Counted from the first letter of the stretch, positions 21,742 through 33,700 are shown. The stretch is DNA of 64,000 nucleotides from Gordionus sp. m RMFG-2023 (GCF_954871325.1 NC_088775.1:32713561-32777560); one strand, 5' to 3'. Numbers and translations: made by a program. Notes: generated by a model not told the origin, from the letters alone.

Positions 21742-22850
21742 AACTGGTCCAGATGTCTCCTTATAATGCCTTTAACTTAGAACATGGTGTCACTTTCCTT
21801 CAATGTGATTGTCCCTTTGTCCCATGTATCATTTCCTTGTTCTTTATACCACACAAAATCCCCTACTTTAAAAGTTCTATTAAATGGTATCGTTTTATCA
21901 ACTCTAGGCTTCTACCTTCGACAGAGAATATCAACTGAAATATGCCGGTCTAATTGCATATCCATACATGGGTCTATAAGCCCCGTTGATCATACCTAAT
22001 TAAATGTTTATTATTATTTTATTTAATATAGTTTTTATATAAATTTTATTTTACAAATAGTTTACATGTTATTTTAAATATATATAATTTTTAAAAAATA
22101 AAAGAAATGAGCATCTAATTTCCTTTTCTTCTATTGGTTTAGATAAGTCCCATTTATAATATCACGATTAAACATTCTTTTCCCTGTTGTATTATTTGCT
22201 GTATTTCTGTAGTTGAATAAGAATTTGTCGAGTGAAGTGTCTAAATCAATCTTAATATTTCTTTTCATATGCGCCTTAAACGTCCTCACCATACGTTCAA
22301 CCTGGCCATTGGACTGCCGGTTGGACACGGATGTTAATATATGTTTTATGCCGTTATCATTGCAAAATTTTTCAAAATCTTTACTCGTGTAATTAGTACC
22401 ATTATCCGTAACTTCACTATCAGGTATACCAAATAGAAATAGTTTTATAAATTTCTTTTAGCGTAATTTCAGTTGTAATATTCTTAACAGGAACTATAAT
22501 TGGAAATTTACTGTAGCGTCGACTATTATTAACCAATTTTTTGTGAAAAATGAACCCACATCATCTATGTGTATCCTTTCAAAGGGTTTAGTCGCCGAGA
22601 TCCATGGATTTTGTATTTTCTTAGGATTGTCGTGATAAATATTACAATCCTCACAACTTTTAACTTTCATCTCTATGTCATTATTCATACCAGACAACCA
22701 CATAAAATCTTTGACTAAGGATTTGATTTTACCTGCTCCCAAATGATCTACATGTAATGTCTGCAGTACGTTTTTTTTAAAGCTTGATGGAATAATAATT
22801 TTGTTGTTTTTGAAAAGACAATCTTTAATAACGCTAAGTTATAATTCCAT
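21742..22850 (-). pseudogene. Gypsy A integrase
   Basis: Reading down from ~22830: PSSFKKNVLQTLHVDHLGAG, SLVKDFMWLSGMNNDIE and VKSCEDCNIYH (HHCC zinc-binding region); ATKPFERIHIDDVGSF and IIVDA (first catalytic Asp); VTDNGTNYTSKDFEKFC (second Asp); RQSNGQVERMVRTFKAHMKR (catalytic Glu); NYRNTANNTTG; a non-coding gap near 22010-22130; then KTIPFNRTFKVGDFVWYKEQ, TWDKGTI and GIIRRHLDQL, the C-terminal GPY/F-type module. A frameshift near 22440 and a stop before VKGII break it. Confidence 0.85.
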
Positions 22851-23239
22851 ATTTTCATATACTTTATTTTTTATAGGCTCATTATTCCTTATGTCATTTA
22901 TAACGTAAGATAATTCTTATTCTTTGTAAGTTTTATCACGTATTTTATAAATTAATAGGTGTATCGGAAAAGTTATTTTCAATTTCAATATTATAAATAA
23001 CATCATCACTAATTGTATTTACCTCAATTTGTACGCACTATAATAGTGCGTACAAATTGTGCGTTGCAACGCTGCGTTTCAAAACGCAAGCAATGCATTT
23101 TAAATGTATTCGTTCAAATTGTACACATTTCCGTTTTTCATTTAAATTATTTTTTTCAAAACGTAAACCTGCTTGCGTTTTCAAATTTTTTTGAAGTGGA
23201 GAAATGAATTCACCAGCAAAAATGTAAGTATAATTATCT

Positions 23240-23700
23240 TTAAATCATCATATATTAATTATGTTAGATCATGGAATGACCAAATCACAATGAGGTTTGC
23301 AGAAATGTTGGAACCAGAAGAGATTATATGGAATCAGGCGCATCCTGATCACAAGAAGACATTCGTTGTGATGGAACATCTTTCCATCATAGGAATTAAG
23401 TTAAATAATATATTATATTATTAATAATTTTATTTTTAGATTATCAGAAGAATATCCTGATTATGACTGTAGTGTTAACTACTTAAAAAAGCGTTTAAGA
23501 AATTTCAAGTATCAACTGAGCAAAGAAAAATTAGACAGTCTATCCGGATCTAGAGGAGGGGTGCATGAATACAAGTATAAGAAATATATTAATTTCATGC
23601 AATCCACTGTTGCTGACAGACTTACTGTCAGTAACTTCCAGGAATCCCCTCCTCCAATAAGGAAACCTGCCAAAAAATGATTTGCAAATTCTGATGAATG
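23240..23700 (+). pseudogene. MADF/Myb-like protein of the Harbinger element
   Basis: First piece: EEIIWNQAHPDHKKTFVVME (W--hp-yk box) and LSIIGIKL. After a short AT-rich gap, possibly an intron (about 23405-23440), LSEEYPDYDCSVNYLKKRLR and NFKYQLSKEKLDSLSGSRGG, then EYKYKKYINFM. This is the MADF/SANT pattern used by Harbinger elements to bring transposase to DNA. A TGA at about 23678 ends it. Reduced and probably dead. Confidence 0.6.
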
Positions 23701-24364
23701 TATTGGAAAAAAAGTCATCTAGCATCCAGTAATTCTTATTTTTATCTATAATTTATTTATCTTTTATATAGACTCTTTTTGGATAGCCTAGTTGATACAA
23801 TGGAAGGCTACAATTCCGATGAAGATTTTTTTTTAAAACAGGTTTTAAAACTAATGCAAATAATCAAGATCAATAGAACACAACCAACAGAAACTTTTAA
23901 TACTATTATATAATTTTTATATTTATATTTGTTATATTGTTAATTTTTGATATATTGTTATTTATAAAATTTTTATATAATTAGTAGTTTATGTGTTAAT
24001 TTTTGATATATTGTTATTAATAAAATTTTTATATAATTAGTAGTGGATAATTATGTGTTAACTTCTTCCTAAAATGTAATTTTAAAAATATAAATAAGAT
24101 TGCATAAATATATAGCAAAACATGATTAATATTTGTAATTATTTATACTGGCTAAAGTTTTTCACTCTTATGATTGAGGGCAATTTAAAATATTTGCATT
24201 GTTAAGTTTAATATATATATAAATCAAGTCTACAACCTTCATCCCCATTATAAATCCTCAACTTTGGATCCCACTTCATTTAATCTATTACAATTAACAC
24301 TAAGCTTACAAATATATAACTAAACTTAAAATTATTTCATGATCAATACTTTATTCAAATTTTA

Positions 24365-24500
24365 TTTAATATTAATAAATTTATTATAATAGTAATATAA
24401 ATAAATTTATTATAATAGTAATATAAATAAATTTATTATAATAGTAATATAAATAAATTTATTATAATAGTAATATAAATAAATTTATTATAATATAAAA
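24365..24500. repeat. 26-bp tandem repeat in the Harbinger interior
   Basis: TTATTATAATAGTAATATAA-ATAAAT units start at 24381, 24407 and 24433 and on to about 24490. A separate ~65-bp tandem duplication (TTTTTGATATATTGTTATT) lies at 23940-24062. Confidence 0.85.
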
Positions 24501-24814
24501 ATTTAAGAATTTATAAAATTTTTAAATTTATCCCTAATGATTTTAGATTCCTGTGAGCTTTAGTTGTTTTCCCTGCTTGCCAAAAATGGTCTTGTTGTAA
24601 GGTTAGCCAATGTAGGATCTGTATTGATGATAATATAATTTTAAAAATATATATAAATATGATTTTTATATATTTATTTAAATTTAAATACTAGTATTAC
24701 CTATATCATCAATGGAAGCTGATCCTTCTTTGTATGATGTTATGTAGGATGCAAATAGCCTTTATCACTATCTCTATGCTAGGTAGTCCTATTTCTATTG
24801 GCTTACTTAGAATG

Positions 24815-25060
24815 TCAAATTTTTTGACTATTCCACCTGTCCTCGTATATGAGCTCCAGTATATAAGAAAATGTTGATCTTCTCATTCTTGTATAGTTAT
24901 AAAATTGCGAATGTGTTAAATCGCCTTTAATATTAATATATTCTGAAAAAAGATTTCTTTTAACAAATATTTTGGATGTCTTGCTCTTCTTCCTTCCTTT
25001 ATTTCTTTGTAGTAAATACAAAGCAAGTAATTTTTTTTGTTTTAAATTTAAATGTTTCAT
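24815..25060 (-). pseudogene. Harbinger transposase, N-terminal part
   Basis: 81-aa frame starting MKHLNLKQKKLLALYLL, with FVKRNLFSEYINIKGDLTHS and FYNYTRMRRSTFSYILELIY. The 'R---GEY--L---L--D---F--Y-RM----F--LL' pattern is the helical N-terminus of HARBI1-like transposases, just upstream of the DDE domain. The DDE domain itself is not seen. Confidence 0.6.
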
Positions 25061-25489
25061 ATTGAAAAAATAAAAGTTAACGCATCAATTTATACATGGC
25101 TGCGTTTACGTTTTTTATATGCGTTTTAAAACGCTGCGTTGCAACGCACAATTTGTACGCACTATTATACATTAAGTTAAAGTCGTAACCCCCCAAAGTT
25201 ATATTCCATTTTTGTAACTGTTGGAATCGTATTAATATCCACATTTTATTATAGTTAGGTAATTATATCACATTTTATTTTTAATCATAATTTAAATTTT
25301 ATTATTTGATAAATTACATTTTTATTTTTTTTATCCTCATTACATTTTTTTTTATCCCTTTATATATCTAAACAATAATAAAAAAAAATAACTAATACAA
25401 ATTGATCTATCAAAAAAATTTTAATATAAAATTTTGACAGATTAAATTTAAATACAAATTGATATATAAAGAAATAAATCAATTGCCAA

Positions 25490-25890
25490 AATAAATAATA
25501 AAATAACATAGATCAACATATTCAACAGTAACTTTAAGGACATGGTGCTATTGTCCTTGAGTACCTTGGTAAAATTATGGACTAGTGGTTTATGGTCCGT
25601 AATGATAGTAAATTTAGTCCCAATCAAATATTCTGGAAATCTTTTAATTGCGAACATTATGGCAAGAGCCTCACGCTCAATATTGGTAAAATTTATTTCA
25701 GATTTTGCTAAGATTCTTGACGCAAAAGCTATAGGTTTTTCTTTGCCATCTTTTTCTGTGTGAAATAATACAGCTCCTAATCCACATTTAGATGCATCAG
25801 TCGCAATTCCGATAAGTAATTCCGGATTAAAATAAGTCAAAGCTGAAGGAAGACTTGTCAACATCTTTAAATCATTAAAACTTCTGGAAT
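25490..25890 (-). pseudogene. Gypsy A RNase H
   Basis: YFNPELLIGIATDASKCGLG, AVLFHTEKDGKEKPIAFASR, NFTNIEREALAIMFAIKRFP and LIGTKFTIITDHKPL give the D-E-D active-site pattern of gypsy RNase H. Upstream of it the RT thumb (ADPIYKI-NKEKWE) is frameshifted. After TDHKPLVHNF the frame drifts into AT-rich sequence. Confidence 0.85.
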
Positions 25891-25899
25891 GTTCTAAGT

Positions 25900-26700
25900 T
25901 CTATTCCCATTTTTCTTTGTTGATAATTTTGTATATAGGATCAGCAATTTCAGCAAAGGTATTCAAAAATTTTCTATAATAACCAGCCATACCCAAAATG
26001 TTGATAACTCAGCAGCTGATTTTGGCTCTGGCATTTTAATTATTGCTTCCATTTTGTCATGGTTAGCATGAATCCCCTTGTCGTCTATATCGTGACCCAG
26101 GGACCTAACTTTGTATTTAAAAAATAAGCTTTTGGTGAAGTTAGGTACTAAACCGTACGATAATATTCTCAAACACCTTTTGATGTTGTTTAAATGTGCT
26201 TCATCGTTACTTTCAGTTATTAGTAAGTCATCAATATAAAATATAACATCTTTCACATCACCGAATATCTAATCCATGATTTGTTAGAAGATAGCAGATA
26301 AAGTTTTTAGCCCAAAAGGAAGTCTAGTAAATTGGTAGTATCCCTTATGTTTGGATGTAGTCAAAAGATTTCTGCTATTTAGAAATGCATTTTTGAAATC
26401 GATTTTGGTAAATTTCTTTCCTTCCGAAAGTTTAGCTATTAGATCATTTATACTTGGAAGTGGGTATCTAAAATTTTATAGAAATGGATTTATAGTGTCT
26501 TTAAAATCAACGCAAAGCCTGATGCTCCCATCATCTTTGTATACGGCGGTTATAGGACTCACCCATCGCACATCTTCTACCGGTTCAAATTTTTTCATGT
26601 ATCCATCTATTCAGTTCTTCGCCTACAAGATCAATCTTTGAATAAGGTATATGTCTTGGTGATATTATTTTAGGTTGGGCGTCACATCTTAAATGTAATT
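25900..26700 (-). pseudogene. Gypsy A reverse transcriptase
   Basis: From ~26690: CDAQPKIISPRHIPYSKIDL, RWVSPITAVYKDDGSIRLCV and DFKDTINPF; PLPSINDLIAKLSEGKKFTK then IDF (first catalytic Asp, decayed surroundings); HKGYYQFTRLPFGLK; VIFYIDDLLITESNDEAHLN (Y-DD catalytic box, 26200-26256); LSYGLVPNFTKSLFFK, SLGHDIDDKGIHANHDKMEA. Stops replace Gln near 26267 and elsewhere. Confidence 0.85.
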
Positions 26701-26817
26701 TGACATATTTTTAGTTCAAGGGTTTAAGATTCCATTAAAAAATTTTTTTTGCTTCAGGGGGCTATTCAAATTTCCCAGGGGCTCGAGCCCCTGCGCTCTC
26801 CCTAGCGACGCCACTGG
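26700..26817 (-). mobile_element. CAGTGGCGTCGCTAG-ended fragment between protease and RT
   Basis: On minus, from 26817: CAGTGGCGTCGCTAGGGAG, then GCGCAGGGGCTCGAGCCCCT, ATTTGAATAGCC, GCAAAAAAAATTTTTT, CTTGAACTAAAAAT. The same succession opens the 44385-46084 element. It abruptly ends the protease frame (after IILDLM) and is followed by sequence upstream of RT, so the intervening gypsy region is lost. Confidence 0.7.
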
Positions 26818-26824
26818 CCATCTC

Positions 26825-27012
26825 ATGAGGTCTAGTATAATGGTAAACTTTGATCCAGTATCGACTTGCATAGTTGTAGTAACATTATTTAATTTCAAAT
26901 TAGTCATAAAAGCACTGTCATCATATTTGTCTGTATTTTCAGTCAGGTTCTTGATAATCATTCTTATTATTGTCTTTGGCAGTGTCAACTTTATTTTCCC
27001 CAACTTCTTCAA
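26825..27012 (-). pseudogene. Gypsy A protease (truncated)
   Basis: SAFMTNLKLNNVTTTMQVDT then GSKFTIILDLM: the DTG active-site box (D-T-G-S) of retroviral-type aspartic proteases. The domain is cut about 10 residues later by the inserted element at 26817. Confidence 0.75.
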
Positions 27013-27019
27013 TGTTCAT

Positions 27020-28164
27020 ATTACAATTATTGTTATCGTAGCAATTTTGATTATCATACTGGATTTGTTTTCTTTGATTAAAATTCTTCCACCTATTACT
27101 ATAGTCATATTCGATTTGTTTTCTTTGGTTATCATTATTATGCCACCTGTTATTTCCTTCATAATTATTTGAATGTTATTAAAAGATCGATAATTATTAT
27201 GATTTTGATCGTCACATTGAATCTGTCCTCTGATTTTAATTACACCAGGCGTTGTTCCTACCGTAGTTGTTGTTATAAGATTGATAATTATTATTATGAA
27301 AGTTGCTATTGTTATACCGATAATTGTAATTTAGATAGTTGCCATCAATATACTGATTATTTCTATAGTTATTGCTTTTATAATTATTATTGTTCCTATT
27401 ATTACTAAAATTCCCATTCCTGTTGTCATTAACATTACTAAAATTGTTATTAACATAATTCCTATTCCTAATGTCAAAATTTTGCATCGTATTATAATTA
27501 GGTCTATTATAGTTAGTAATATTCTCTTCCTATTAGAAGTATTTTGGTTATCTAAATTCTTGTAATTATTTCTATTATTATTATTATCATTATTTTTATT
27601 AAATTTTTTATCCCTACTAAAAACATAATTAACATTGTCACTTTCTGATTTAATGTTAATACTATCTAATTTTTCTCCTATTTCAATCATTTCATCTAAT
27701 TTATAGTTAATATTTTTATTTAATTTATTTTTTATATTGTCATTTAAACTAGATGTTCTCAGTTTTTCTTTTATGCGATCTTCATTAATTAAATTACATT
27801 GTCTACCCAACTTATAAAGTCTAAAAAACCAATCCATGAAAGATTCCTTAACGCCTTGTGATGCAAGGTTAAATTTATTAGTTAAGATCCAAATATCTTG
27901 ACTAGGTATAAGGTATTTAACGACAACTCTTATGATCTTTGATATCTACTTAGTACATAATGACTTGATTTTATCGTATAGGTCATCAGATAAATACCTC
28001 ATCAATGTTTCAATTTTTACTGAGTTGGATAAAATTGTTTGAGAAAAATAATCAATAAGTCTCTCCAAGTAAGTGTGTCCTTTTATATCGAATAGTTTGT
28101 ATAATTTATTACATAATTCCAAAATATTTTTTTTATTTTTTTTTATAATTATCGGCATAGGCAC
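27020..28164 (-). pseudogene. Gypsy A gag with asparagine-rich nucleocapsid
   Basis: From 28164: ILELCNKLYKLFDIKGHTYL and LMRYLSDDLYDKIKSL; a frame change near 27940; MDWFFRLYKLGRQCNLINED and IKEKLRTSSLNDNIKNKLNK (27837 on), a helical capsid-like part; then from about 27600 an asparagine-rich region (NKNNDNNNNRNNYKNLDNQN; NNRNNNNYKSNNYRNNQYID) carried on in two frames to ~27236 and, as Asn/Gln/Lys-rich sequence with RWHNN and RWKNF repeats, to 27020. No CCHC zinc knuckle is visible where one would be expected. Assignment as gag rests on position and length. Confidence 0.65.
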
Positions 28165-28589
28165 AATATTTATAGGATTTTTTTATATATCATTGTACGT
28201 GAACAACTATATATAAATTTTAATTTTTATAGCATAATTTATGCTTTACCCAGCACCAGCTGTCTAACTCATTTTTTTAAAAATAAAATTTTCTTTCATT
28301 TTTTTTAAAATTTAAATTCGCCTCTTCTTAAAAAAACAATCCAATTCAAACTTACCCCTCGTTATCTGTATCAAATACCCCTCCAATTAGTCTCAGAATT
28401 TCTAAGACAAACAACTATAAGAATTTGCAAAAAAATACACTGCATAATTCCCTATTAATTTCAACAATTCACGTATCACATAACCCTCAATTATATCAAA
28501 TATTTTCAAACATTAAACTAAATAACTCGATTAGTTTACGAGATAAGGAAATACATATCAGATATTCTCAATTAATTTAAAACCCCCTT

Positions 28590-29630
28590 CTCAATTTTTC
28601 CGGTTCTATCCTTGTTCGAAGCTGATCTTGGTGTCGAGTACCTTCTCTTCCGTCATTCTACTTAACTCAATTTGCTTCCCATATTTTATAAAATCAATTC
28701 GGACTCCCATTTTTTGTTACCCCCAAACACTCTCACCCATACTTTCTGTCCTACAATAAATTCAGATTCATCCTTTGTCTCGGTCAACCCCTTTCTTTGC
28801 ACTGCTGGCCTCGAATCCAGCGAAATCCTAGCTCTCCTTCCTAAAAACCTCTCCGCGGGCGATTGCTGCTCCACTTTATTTTACTGTTATTGTAATATGC
28901 CACTACCATCCAAATCTCCCCGCCTCTATCTTTTGATTTTCTAACCAGTTATTGACCACAGCTACCATCTTCTCGGCCTGACCATTCAAAGGGTGATACG
29001 GTGGTGCTAAAATGTGTTATGATCCCGTTTCCACACAAAAGACCTTGAACTTTCTACTAATAAAAGCAATACTATTGTTGTAGCGACTCCGAATCGAGCC
29101 CATAGATTTTTTAATGTTTTTATCATCACTTGAGTTGTTAGGCCTCTTACTTCTTCATACTCTACCCACTTTTAATAAGCATCCACCACTAGTATATATA
29201 TCTTCTTTTCGAAATCGAATAAATTAATATGCACACGCTCCCACGGTTGAGTTGCATTCAGCCAAACACTTCGCTTGTCTTTTCGAGGCATCGGAGCTCA
29301 GGAAATACATCAAGCCCACGCCCGGCTGATGTTTTCTTTATTCATTTCCGTCCACCATATATATTCTCGTCCCCATTGTTTTATTCTCTTCCTTGCAGCA
29401 TGAATCATTGCCATCATTGCTTTCCTTAATTTGAACGGTATAACACTCCGACTAGAGATCTGTAATACTCCTTTTCTATATATTTGAAAGTTTTATCTCC
29501 ATCCTGCCACTTTTTCCGTCCCCTAAGGCAAGATTTGATTCGTCTCAATTCCCGATCTTTTAAAGTAATCCTTTTAATTTCCTTCCATGTCACCGGCCTT
29601 CCTATTCTGGCCATCGTTCTGATCAATATT
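28590..29630 (-). pseudogene. Gypsy B integrase
   Basis: KYIEKEYYRSLVGVLYRS at the start; STVGACAY replaced in another frame by PWERVHINLFDFEKKIYILV then VDAY (first catalytic Asp) and KWVEYEEV; HPLNGQAEKMVAVVNNW (catalytic Glu region); AERFLGRRARISLDSRPAVQ; ESEFIVGQKVWVRVFGGNKK; VKWNGREGTRHQDQLR (C-terminal GPY/F-like end at about 28610). The DNG region is frameshifted and at least four frame changes occur. Confidence 0.75.
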
Positions 29631-29639
29631 TTCTCGTCT

Positions 29640-30010
29640 CGTTCTTCCTGTTCATTCTCCCTGAAATCCTCTAGATAAAATGTCCGGTAAATAATTTTCT
29701 CTCTCTCATCGATATTTCACTTGTACGTCAAAACTGCCCACTAGCTATAACCATCTTTGTAACCAGGGCGATAGCATTAATTCCTTGTTATATTTTTAAA
29801 TTGATGTACGAGCGGCTTAATGGTCCGTATAAATAACAATCCTGCTTCCAATTAGATATTCTCTATATTTTATTAATACAAAAATGACGGCTAGCTCTTC
29901 ATGTTCAATCACGAAATACCTGGTCTCTGTTGCTCTAAATATCCTTGAGAAAAATAACACCGGCCTTTCTAATTCATCAATACAATGTAACAACTTCTAC
30001 TAGACCTTTA
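29640..30010 (-). pseudogene. Gypsy B RNase H
   Basis: ERPVLFFSRIFRATETRYFV and IEHEELAVIFVLIKYREYLI, then GSRIVIYTDH: the E and D positions of RNase H. The leading DAS box is lost in a frame change near 30010; a TAA replaces the residue after TDH. Confidence 0.7.
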
Positions 30011-31116
30011 TTAGAAGCGCCCACAGTCAATAAAACCCAATTCATTATTAAAGCACACAAAAATAGATTCTATTCCAATTCTGCATTTCAACTCTTTAAA
30101 GGCCGCATCTTGTTCATTTGTCCATTCAAATTTCTCTCCTTTCTTCAGCAATTGATATAATGGCGCTGCTATCTTAGCAAATTCCTCCACGAACCGATGG
30201 TAATAGTTGACCACTCCCAAATAAGCTTGCACTTCTGCTTTACTATTAGGTCTCCTTATATTAGTAATTCCTATCGAGTTATACCTCCTTTCCCGTAATT
30301 TTGTGCCCAAGATATGTCACCTACATCACTCCCACACACTTTTTTTTGCACTCTCCCGCAATACTTTTTCTTTTATTCTCCGAAATACTTTCTCCAATCT
30401 CCGTTCATGATGTTCGGGAGTTCTTCCAGTCACCAGCACATCGTCCATATAGTAGAAAACCCACTTCATTCCTTGAAAACAGCCGCCATTGTTCATTGAA
30501 AAATAGAAGCTGATGCATTAAGTCCAAATAGAAATCTACAAAATACAAACAATCCCAATATAGTTAATAATTTCTTTACCTCCAGTTTTGCACGCCAAAT
30601 ATGCATGAGAAATCAACTTTTGAAAAATAAATACTTCTTTTTATATTAGCCAGTATTTCTTCAATTCGCGGCAACGGATATTTGATTTCCACGACCCACG
30701 GATTCAGTGTAACCCAAATATCTGTGCATAAAAGGAGCTAGCCATTGGCTTTCTCACAGGCACTAGTGGAATCGCCCATTCACTGTATTCCACAAGATAT
30801 ACAATGCCCTTCTGTACCCATTGATCTAATTCCATTCCTACTGCTTTTCCATTCAAAAGGTACTCGACGCAACGCACAAAACTTTGGTACATAGTCCTCC
30901 TTCAATTTAATATCCACTTCATAATCTTTAAGGCACCCCAACTCTTTGTTGAAATATTCTTGATACTTCTGTATTAAACTCTGAACTCCTTCTTCCACTT
31001 TGATCATTGAAACTTTCACTCCATTTTTTTCCTTGAGAGGCAATTCCCCTTCACCGTTCTGTGTCTCAGCATCTATACCCTCTCTATTTTCTTGATGCTG
31101 CCACACGTTCCCTTCC
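30011..31116 (-). pseudogene. Gypsy B reverse transcriptase
   Basis: From 31116: VQSLIQKYQEYFNKELGCLK, LKEDYVPKFCALRRVPFEWK; VQKGIVYLVEYSEWAIPLVP; then in another frame GMKWVFYYMDDVLVTGRTPE (YMDD catalytic box, about 30430); ITNIRRPNSKAEVQAYLGVV, NYYHRFVEEFAKIAAPLYQL and EKFEWTNEQDAAFKELK (thumb). The 5' end is cut at 31116 by the hAT element. Confidence 0.8.
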
Positions 31117-31689
31117 CAGGGTTGCCAGGTCAAAATTTTCAAATTGCGGGAGAAATTTGGTATTATGCGGGAGAAATATAAAATTGCGGTAATAATATAA
31201 AAATGGTTAAAAAAAAATTTTTGCGGCGGGATTTTGAATTGACTTAATTATCCGCCTATTATTTTTTATTTAGTTTATATAAATACAAAGTCGGTAACTA
31301 TTTTTCAAAATAAAATAACATCTTGATTCATTAAAATATATTAATTTATAAAAAAAGACCAACGATCTTTTTTATATATAAAAGAATGTAAACAGATAAA
31401 ATTTTATTTAAAAAAACGATTTTAATTTTACAATTAAAAAAATATTTTATGCTAATGTCCCGCAAAACGACCGCAATTGGAAATCTACCTTGCGTGTGTA
31501 TAACATTATAGGGATAGGCGCTTAATTATCACGTTTAAATACATAATAAGATACTCCAAAAAATAAGAAGATGAAACTACAGTTGCGGCAATTGTAATCA
31601 CTTATCTTGTAGTACAACATTCACAGAGATACCTATCATCACAATGTTGGTAGAATCCTTTTCCCATAATATTTAACGACTCTAATATA

Positions 31690-32343
31690 AATGAAAACTA
31701 TACTTGTAGAACAAAATGAGCAAGGCTATCATCAATGTTTTAGGACCTAAATCCAGGAGGTCAATTCTTGACGCTTTGAAAAATAGGCATACATATGCAA
31801 TTCTAACAGATGCATCTAATAAGGGAAATTCCTCCGCTATTTCATCAAAATTAAGGTCGTTTCAATAAAACTATTAAATTTTTTCTCCTCAAATAGTGAA
31901 AAATCCAAAGAAATAGCTAACCATATAATGGTAAATATAGCAAATTCGAGATTATCCATAAATTGCATGTCAGCTTTCTGATCTGATAATGCCTCAGTGA
32001 ATTTGGTAAAAACAGAGTGTATTTACAGAATTGAGTCAGCACAATGTTGGTTGCGATATGTTCTTAATACCCATCGATAGAATTTTAAAATTTTATAAAC
32101 CTTTAAAAAAATATTTCCTAAATAAAGATTATAAAAGCTGTCCTAATATTTTGAAAATTTTTTTCAATAATGAATGGCAGAGGTATATTTAGGAATGATT
32201 TCACATGTAGGAAATCTACTACATGCTGTTAATGTGTAATTGCAATCAGAAGAATCTTAACAAAGATTCACAAAATTATGGTGAAGATGTGTTCATCTTT
32301 ACAGTTAAAAATTGACAATAAATTTTATGGAGCCATTGCTAAG
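31690..32343 (+). pseudogene. Inverted partial copy of the hAT transposase
   Basis: Plus-strand image of 32930-33700: RRSILDALKNRHTYAILTDA then SNKGN (compare YAILTDATNKGN on the minus strand), IFFNNEWQRYI, SSLQLKIDNKFYGAIAK near the end. It lacks the segment of the other copy that encodes the IGCICHILHN box, and carries stops. Confidence 0.7.
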
Positions 32344-32443
32344 ACTTAATTATATTTTATTTGAGATTAAATAATAGAACTAAATGTTTACCGTCGTTAT
32401 TGAGATATTTATAAAATTCCTGGCATGACATATTATATATTGT

Positions 32444-33700
32444 TTAACCATTAGCTCGGCCTCTAACGTTGTTAAAGCAATCCGATTTCTCTCCTTTTTC
32501 CAGGCAGTCCTCATCAATGCGCTCAGTTAAGGCATTAGAATGAGGTAAGGAGAAGACATACTCGCATATTTTTTTCAAGCATGGGGATTTATCGTTATTA
32601 CGAAAAAATTCTACCCATTTCTCGTCTGCTTTTAGACCATTTAACTTTAAGTATTTTGGCAAATCATAAAAAATAGAGAGAATTACAATCTCCTTAAACA
32701 AGAAATCAATGTCTTTCGGTATTTTTAATATATTTATTAAATTATAAAATCCATCAATTGATGGTTTCTCAAGGTCATTATATTTATACATTTGTAAATA
32801 GAGCTATTAAAATCAAATTTTGATTGTAAATATTCTAAAATTGTATAAATAAAAATATCTGCTTCATTTAAAAATGTATTAATTAGAGTATTATTTGAAC
32901 ATTTTGATATAATACTTTTAGCAATAGCGCCATAAAATTTATTATCAATTTTTAACTGTAGAGATGAATAGAGCTGTAGCATGATTTTGTGAAACTTTTT
33001 TATAAAGAATATTCTGATTGCAACTGAATATTAAATGAATGAAGTAGATTTCCTACATGTGAAACGAATCCCAAATATGTTTCTGCCATTTCATACTCGA
33101 AAAAATTTTTCAATATTTTAGGACAGCTTTTAAAATCTTTATTTAAGAAGTATTTTTTTAAGGGTTTGTAAAATTTTAAAAACTCTTTTTATTTATTAAC
33201 TTTTTTAGTTGATGACTAAATTCGTTAAGACATTTCATCACAATTATTTCGACATCCATAGATAGTATATTTATTGCCTTCTTGCAAGAATTATGTAGTA
33301 TATGGCATATACAGCCAATTGGTATTAATATATTATTATGCTGCCTCAATTCGGTAACTTTGGTTTTTGCCAAAATTTACAGAGGCATTATCAGCACAGA
33401 AAGCTGACATGCAAATCATTGATAACCCTGATATTTAATATTATGTGACTAGCTACATCGTTGGATTTTTCACTATCCGAGGAAAAAATTTTAAGTTTTA
33501 TTGAGATGTTCTTATTCTTGTTGAAATAGCGAAGGATCGAGGGAAACGTTTTAATATTTCCCTTATTAGTTGCATCTGTTAGAATTGCATATGGATGTCC
33601 ATCTTTCAAATCGTCTAGAATTGACCTCTAGGATTCAGGTATTAAAACACTAGTGATAGCCTTGCTCATTTTTGTTCTGCCACAAGTAAGTTTGCACTTA
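32444..33700 (-). pseudogene. hAT transposase of the 31-34 kb element
   Basis: From ~33650 down: MKDGHPYAILTDATNKGNIK then TFPSILRYF (33391-33609); MAKTKVTELRQHNNILIPIG then CICHILHNSCKKA (33176-33373; the G--CHILHN-KA box); SLQLKIDNKFYGAIAKSIIS (32982 on), and finally KKICEYVFSLPHSNALTERI (about 32520-32590), the SLPHSNA-ER motif of the hAT C-terminal dimerisation domain. Several breaks. It belongs to the hAT group whose proteins carry an HCH-rich middle and a C-terminal dimerisation helix; no N-terminal BED finger was found in this copy. Confidence 0.8.

Larger units (their letters stand above)
23039..25169. mobile_element. PIF/Harbinger element (2.1 kb) inside gypsy A
   Basis: Terminal inverted repeats TATAATAGTGCGTACAAATT then GTGCGTTGCAACGC at 23039 and, inverted, up to 25169; further GCGTTT-AAAACGC blocks follow on both sides. 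At the left the repeat is doubled head-to-head: 17-bp arms 23025-23041 and 23043-23059 are perfect inverses around one A. Inside, a MADF-like frame on plus and the start of a HARBI1-like transposase on minus are the usual two-gene, opposite-strand layout of the superfamily. Most of the transposase DDE core is deleted. Confidence 0.75.
21742..28164 (-). mobile_element. Gypsy element A (Ty3-type), fragmented
   Basis: Minus-strand order gag (28164-27020), protease (27012-26825), reverse transcriptase (26700-25900), RNase H (25890-25490), integrase (22830-21742) is that of Ty3/gypsy. Interruptions: a CAG-GGCGTCGCTAG-ended fragment between protease and RT, and a PIF/Harbinger element (23039-25169) between RNase H and integrase. 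I did not find a convincing LTR pair. Confidence 0.85.

Noticed and set aside
25175-25448. Part of gypsy A between RNase H and the Harbinger insertion
   Set aside because: No connection-domain motif in any frame; cannot be distinguished from unrelated AT-rich DNA.
27236-27487. Asn-rich ORF as a host prion-like protein
   Set aside because: It sits exactly at the Gag C-terminal position of gypsy A, on the same strand and followed by protease and RT.
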